DNA of 9,261 nucleotides, from positions 1 to 9,261 of the forward strand of contig JAITAC010000136.1 of the NCBI GenBank assembly GCA_031284345.1. The letters run 5' to 3'. Positions within the stretch are counted from its first letter, which is position 1; the number at the start of each line of letters is the position of its first letter. Source of the stretch: Holosporaceae bacterium. Lineage in GTDB: Bacteria; Pseudomonadota; Alphaproteobacteria; UBA3830. Below the pieces are notes generated by a model. That model worked only from the letters and a program-made list of their open reading frames with translations. It was not told the DNA's origin and searched no databases. A program made the position numbers and the translations under genes. Below are positions 5,799-9,261 of the stretch, piece after piece.

Positions 5799-8597
5799 CT
5801 ATTTGGAAGGTATTTTTCCACAGCAATTTTTATATCTAAGTCCACTGCCGCACGGACATGGTGCATTTCTCGATACAACAAACAGATCTTGCATTTCTTC
5901 TTCGCCGTTGGAAAAAGAGAAATTTTTTCTCCGCCGAGGCTTTTTGGTTTTTACTATTTTTTCTTCCGGTTCTTTTTCGGGAATAATATCAGCCAAGGCT
6001 CTTTCTTCTGCGAGGCTCTGCAGAAATGCCATATAATCGGAGCCATCGTCATCTATTCCATTGCCGAGGGAATGGGAAAAATTATCTTTTGCGAACAGTA
6101 ATTCGTCCAATTCGTTATCTTTTTTAATGCCGGACAGTTCGAACAGCGACAATGTTTTCACGGTTTCTTCTCTTATGGTGTTGCACATTGTTTCGAAGAG
6201 GGAGAACGCCTCCTGTTTGTATTCGTTGAGGGGATCGCGCTGTGCGTAGGCTCGGAGATTGATTCCCTGACGGACTCGATCGAGGTTCAGCAGATGTTCC
6301 TTCCAATACTGATCGATCATGCGCAGCAGGATACTTTTTTCCATATATCTCATCATGTGTGGGGTGTATGAATTTTCTTTTTCCTGCATTTTTTGGGTTA
6401 CCTGTTCGAACACAAGATCGACGGCGTTGTCCCGGGACAGGTTTTTTTCTTTTTTCAAGGACACGTCGTTGCCAAAAAATTCCGCAAGTTTTTCGTCGAT
6501 GACCTGCAGGTCCCAGAATTCGTAGGGGGTATTGTCAGGCACGAAGTCGTAGATTATTTTTTCGATAAGTTCTCGGCGCATTTCGTTGATATCTTCGGAG
6601 AAGTCGTTATCCTCGGACATAAGCTCGTATCTTTGGGCATATATGACTTTCCGCTGATCGTTCATCACATCGTCGAACTTCAGCAGATGTTTACGAATGT
6701 CATAATTTCGGGCTTCGACTCTTTTTTGAGCTTTTTCCAGTGCCTTATTGACCCACGGATGGGTTATGGCTTCGCCTTCTTCTATGCCGAGTCGCAGCAG
6801 CATAGCATCGAGTTTTTCGGCTCCGAAAATGCGCATCAGATCGTCTTCCAGCGATAGGAAGAACTTGGATGCTCCTGGATCTCCTTGGCGTCCGGATCGT
6901 CCTCTCAGCTGATTATCGATTCTTCTACTTTCGTGGCGTTCGGTACCGACCACGTATAGGCCTCCGGCATTTTTCACGATTTCGAAATTTTGGGCAATTT
7001 CCATTTCTGCTTTTGAGCGAATGAGTTCTATTTGTGTTTCGTCTTCCACGTCGGCTAATTCTCTAGCCAGTCTTGCTTCGAGATTTCCGCCCAATTTTAT
7101 GTCCGTACCTCGGCCAGCCATGTTGGTGGCGATGGTGACAGCTCCCGGCATGCCGGCGTCGGCGATGATTTGGGCTTCGACGTCGTGGTATCTGGCGTTC
7201 AGAACGTTGTGGGGAATTTCTTTCTTTTTCAAAATGGCTGAAATGTGCTCTGACTTTTCGATGCTTACTGTACCAACGAGGACCGGTTGGTTTCGGGCGT
7301 TACATTCTCGAATGAGATCCACAATGGCGTTATATTTTTCGTTGGCGGTTCTATAGACCTCGTCGTCCAGATCTTTGCGTGCCACTGCAACGTTGGTGGG
7401 AATAACGAGGGTCTCCACCTTATAAATTTCCGACAGCTCCTGCGCTTCGGTTTCTGCAGTTCCAGTCATGCCGGACAGTTTTTTATACATGCGGAAGAAA
7501 TTTTGGAACGTAATGGACGCCAACGTCTGATTTTCCATTTCCACATTGACTCTTTCTTTAGCTTCGATGGCTTGATGCAGTCCGTCGGAATAGCGACGTC
7601 CTTCCATCATTCTGCCGGTAAATTCGTCAATTATGATGACTTTGCCATTTTTCACGATATAGTCTACGTCCCGCTTGAACAGGTGATGCGCCTTTAGAGC
7701 CTGATTCGCATGATGTACAATACCTATATTTTGGATATCGTAGAGATTTTTTGTTTGCAGGAGTCCGGCATCGTACAAAAGATTCTCGATGTGCTCGTTT
7801 CCGGCTTCCGTGAGGGTCACGCTGCGGTGTTTTTCGTCGATTTCGTAATCTTCTTTAAATAATAGGGGGATAATCGAGTCCACGCGCATGTACAGATCTG
7901 CGGAATCCTCGGCGGCGCCGGATATGATCAGTGGAGTGCGCGCTTCGTCGATCAAAATACTGTCCACCTCGTCGACGATGGCGTAGTTAAATGGACGCAT
8001 CACCAAATCTGAAAGATAAAATTTCATATTATCCCGCAGATAATCGAATCCCAGCTCGTTATTGGTGGCGTAGGTGACGTCACAGGCATACTGCTCTTTT
8101 CTATGGGTGTCGCTTAGGCCGTGCACAATAATACCAACGGTCAGTCCAAGAAATTGATAAATTTTTCCCATCCATTCGGCGTCGCGGCGGGCCAAATAAT
8201 CGTTGACGGTGACCACATGAACGCCTTTTCCTTCCAGAGCATTCAGATAAACAGCCATGGACGCCACCAGCGTTTTTCCTTCACCGGTCTTCATTTCCGC
8301 TATCATGCCATGGTGAAGTACCTGCGCTCCAACCATTTGCACATCAAATGGACGCAGGCCCAAAGTTCGCCTAGAAGCTTCCCGAACAACCGCAAACGCT
8401 TCCGGAAGAATGTCGTCCAACGTTTCGCCTTCCATTAAACGCCGTTTGAATTCCGTGGTCTTTTCCCGGAGTTGGTCGTCTGACAGAGTCGAAATGGATG
8501 CTTCAAATGCATTAATCTTTTCCGTAACTTTCAAATATTTTTTCACAACTCTATCGTTGTGAGAACCAAAAATCGATTTCAAAAAATTCAATAACAT
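5799..8597 (-). CDS. secA: SecA, preprotein translocase ATPase
   Basis: SecA is the essential ATPase that pushes unfolded preproteins through SecYEG. I place the start at the ATG at 8597-8595 ([16 protein letters not shown], matching the family N-terminus), with GGAG at 8608-8605 seven bases upstream. An ATG 14 codons further upstream would add an unsupported extension. The product is 932 residues (E. coli 901). In order: Walker A MKTGEGKT (102-109), [14 protein letters not shown] (131-144), [10 protein letters not shown] (183-192), Walker B DEVD (209-212), preprotein cross-linking domain (about 226-370), MTGTAETEA (377-385), [14 protein letters not shown] (491-504) and [13 protein letters not shown] (563-575) with the arginine finger region. 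The helical scaffold follows, including [13 protein letters not shown] (638-650), then a basic low-complexity linker and a zinc finger with C914, C916, C925 and C926. The finger is of the CC type, where E. coli has CH. The gene looks intact and converges on the arn operon. Confidence 0.98.
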   Translation of the reverse strand: MLLNFLKSIFGSHNDRVVKKYLKVTEKINAFEASISTLSDDQLREKTTEFKRRLMEGETLDDILPEAFAVVREASRRTLGLRPFDVQMVGAQVLHHGMIAEMKTGEGKTLVASMAVYLNALEGKGVHVVTVNDYLARRDAEWMGKIYQFLGLTVGIIVHGLSDTHRKEQYACDVTYATNNELGFDYLRDNMKFYLSDLVMRPFNYAIVDEVDSILIDEARTPLIISGAAEDSADLYMRVDSIIPLLFKEDYEIDEKHRSVTLTEAGNEHIENLLYDAGLLQTKNLYDIQNIGIVHHANQALKAHHLFKRDVDYIVKNGKVIIIDEFTGRMMEGRRYSDGLHQAIEAKERVNVEMENQTLASITFQNFFRMYKKLSGMTGTAETEAQELSEIYKVETLVIPTNVAVARKDLDDEVYRTANEKYNAIVDLIRECNARNQPVLVGTVSIEKSEHISAILKKKEIPHNVLNARYHDVEAQIIADAGMPGAVTIATNMAGRGTDIKLGGNLEARLARELADVEDETQIELIRSKAEMEIAQNFEIVKNAGGLYVVGTERHESRRIDNQLRGRSGRQGDPGASKFFLSLEDDLMRIFGAEKLDAMLLRLGIEEGEAITHPWVNKALEKAQKRVEARNYDIRKHLLKFDDVMNDQRKVIYAQRYELMSEDNDFSEDINEMRRELIEKIIYDFVPDNTPYEFWDLQVIDEKLAEFFGNDVSLKKEKNLSRDNAVDLVFEQVTQKMQEKENSYTPHMMRYMEKSILLRMIDQYWKEHLLNLDRVRQGINLRAYAQRDPLNEYKQEAFSLFETMCNTIREETVKTLSLFELSGIKKDNELDELLFAKDNFSHSLGNGIDDDGSDYMAFLQSLAEERALADIIPEKEPEEKIVKTKKPRRRKNFSFSNGEEEMQDLFVVSRNAPCPCGSGLRYKNCCGKIPSK

Positions 8598-8659
8598 CGT
8601 CACGCTCCAGTACTGCACACGCAAAATCGCATATGGCAAAAAAATGAATAGACTAAAGT

Positions 8660-8690
8660 ATCATAAAACGTATAATAAACACAACGTCAA
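8660..8690 (-). promoter_or_regulatory. Candidate secA promoter
   Basis: On the minus strand, TTGACG (8690-8685) is followed 19 bases later by TATGAT (8665-8660), a five-of-six match to the -10 consensus. The start point would be near 8653, leaving a leader of about 56 bases before the secA ATG. The 19-base spacing is longer than the 17-base optimum, so the -35 assignment is less sure than the -10. Confidence 0.4.
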
Positions 8691-9073
8691 CATGAAATCA
8701 AAAACTGCAATTATTCAGCGAAAAATCCCGAGATTGAAAACAAATCGTTCCTGGTGTTGGTATTTCACTATTTACAGACCGGAGCCATCCCCCATGAAGC
8801 TTTTCTGAGGATATCAACTGTCTAATTATCTCATGTTGCATCATTCCAATGTACTCTCTACGATACCATGATAAAAGAAAATCTTCAACAAAACGTAAAA
8901 AAAATGAAAATACTGCAATGTTCTGACTGCAGGAAATAAAAAAATGAGGCTGCGCAATTTTTTTTTCTTATGACCGATTTATTCCCGCAAGCTATTTCTA
9001 CAAATAAACACAAAATCATTAAAATATAGTAAATTTAACTTATGTTTTTTAAAAAAATAAAACGATTTTTTTG
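8691..9073. other. AT-rich spacer between secA and the terminal gene, no supported gene
   Basis: I find no supported gene here. Short ATG frames (8692-8808, 38 residues; 8868-8939, 23 residues) lack ribosome binding sites and recognisable motifs. A frame open from 8679 to a TAA at 8823-8825 reads protein-like but has no ATG. A run of nine T residues (8958-8966) lacks a convincing stem before it. The last 70 bases are almost pure A and T and abut the promoter at 9074, where they could act as an UP-type element. Confidence 0.5.
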
Positions 9074-9102
9074 TTGACATATTGCAATTTTTATTGTACA
9101 CT
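9074..9102 (+). promoter_or_regulatory. Strong promoter for the terminal exported protein
   Basis: A perfect consensus -35, TTGACA (9074-9079), is followed after 17 bases by TACACT (9097-9102), a four-of-six -10 match. Transcription would begin near 9109, giving a leader of about 29 bases with the ribosome binding site GGAG at 9125-9128. The A/T-rich tract just upstream could boost it. Confidence 0.6.
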
Positions 9103-9137
9103 TATCTTGTAACTAAAACAAAAAGGAGAAGTTAAAG

Positions 9138-9261
9138 ATGAAAAAAACGATCTACTGCTTATCAGCTATTCTAGCTGCATCATTTGTGTTATCCGATGGA
9201 AATTGTACGAATCCTAAGAAAACACCTTCTAAAGGAGCAGCTCAAACTGATCCACTCTTGC
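9138..9261 (+). CDS. Small exported protein of unknown function, 3' end outside the window
   Basis: Forty-one complete codons are visible before the window ends. The N-terminus is a clear Sec signal peptide: MKK, then a hydrophobic core (about residues 5-18, TIYCLSAILAASFVLS) and a short polar stretch DGN before Cys23. The cysteine suggests a lipoprotein, but the preceding residues LSDGN do not fit the usual lipobox, which wants G, A or S just before the cysteine. Cleavage by signal peptidase I near residues 19-21 is as likely. The mature part starts with a hydrophilic, Lys/Pro/Thr-rich linker. GGAG lies nine bases before the ATG, and a strong promoter is positioned correctly, so the gene is very probably real and well expressed. 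I do not recognise the family, and the functional part lies outside the window. Confidence 0.8.
   Translation, partial: MKKTIYCLSAILAASFVLSDGNCTNPKKTPSKGAAQTDPLL

Noticed and set aside
5649..8438. Several long open frames on the plus strand opposite secA, up to about 150 codons
   Set aside because: They lie antisense to an intact, highly conserved secA reading frame, lack ribosome binding sites and show no recognisable motifs. They are by-products of secA codon use.
8598..8639. Upstream ATG that would extend SecA by 14 residues
   Set aside because: The extra residues do not resemble any SecA N-terminus. The internal ATG at 8597 has a well spaced GGAG and the family's typical first residues.
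8679..8825. Plus-strand open frame of about 48 codons reading FLVLVFHYLQTGAIPHEAF
   Set aside because: It has no ATG and no ribosome binding site, lies in an AT-rich spacer that overlaps the candidate secA promoter, and matches nothing I recognise. A remnant or chance.
8926..8966. T9 run as an intrinsic terminator
   Set aside because: Only a GCAG/CTGC pairing of four bases precedes the T-run, too weak for a terminator stem, and there is no gene upstream on that strand to terminate.
1..9261. CRISPR array, insertion sequence, toxin-antitoxin or phage-defence genes
   Set aside because: No regularly spaced repeats, no transposase motifs with terminal repeats and no such gene families are visible on either strand.

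Overview
The window reads as chromosomal DNA of an alphaproteobacterium. The evidence is the SecA protein, whose motif wording and C-terminal zinc finger look alphaproteobacterial. AT-rich spacers of 300-500 bases, full of A/T homopolymers, separate genes of more balanced composition. That pattern suggests a host-associated lineage with a decaying genome (Holosporales- or Rickettsiales-like), but this placement is inference and nothing here fixes the genus.

Layout: bases 1-452 hold no convincing gene apart from a doubtful leftward 5' fragment at 89-1. A tRNA-Gly (anticodon CCC, encoded CCA end) lies at 453-526, behind a good sigma70-type promoter. Only 18 bases later begins a tightly packed rightward operon of five genes (545-5724): arnT, an arnE-like SMR-family subunit, arnB, arnC, and a stand-alone version of the C-terminal decarboxylase half of ArnA. 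Four of the five genes overlap a neighbour or touch it through an ATGA junction, so they are surely co-transcribed and probably translationally coupled. secA faces them on the minus strand (8597-5799), with a short hairpin in the 74-base convergent gap. After a spacer of about 500 bases, a strong promoter precedes the start of a small exported protein (9138 onward) that runs off the window.

Function: the operon should make 4-amino-4-deoxy-L-arabinose (Ara4N) and attach it to lipid A, the classic change that lowers surface charge and gives polymyxin and antimicrobial-peptide resistance. The ArnA-like enzyme oxidises and decarboxylates UDP-glucuronate, ArnB transaminates the product, ArnC loads the sugar on undecaprenyl phosphate, the ArnE-like protein helps flip it, and ArnT transfers it to lipid A.

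The most interesting point is what is absent. The ArnA formyltransferase domain and the ArnD deformylase, which act as a matched pair in enterobacteria, are both missing from a locus whose two ends are visible. This suggests either a formylation-free Ara4N route or separately encoded formyl steps. A second point of note is the tRNA-Gly apparently sharing a transcript with arnT, whose start has no clear Shine-Dalgarno sequence.
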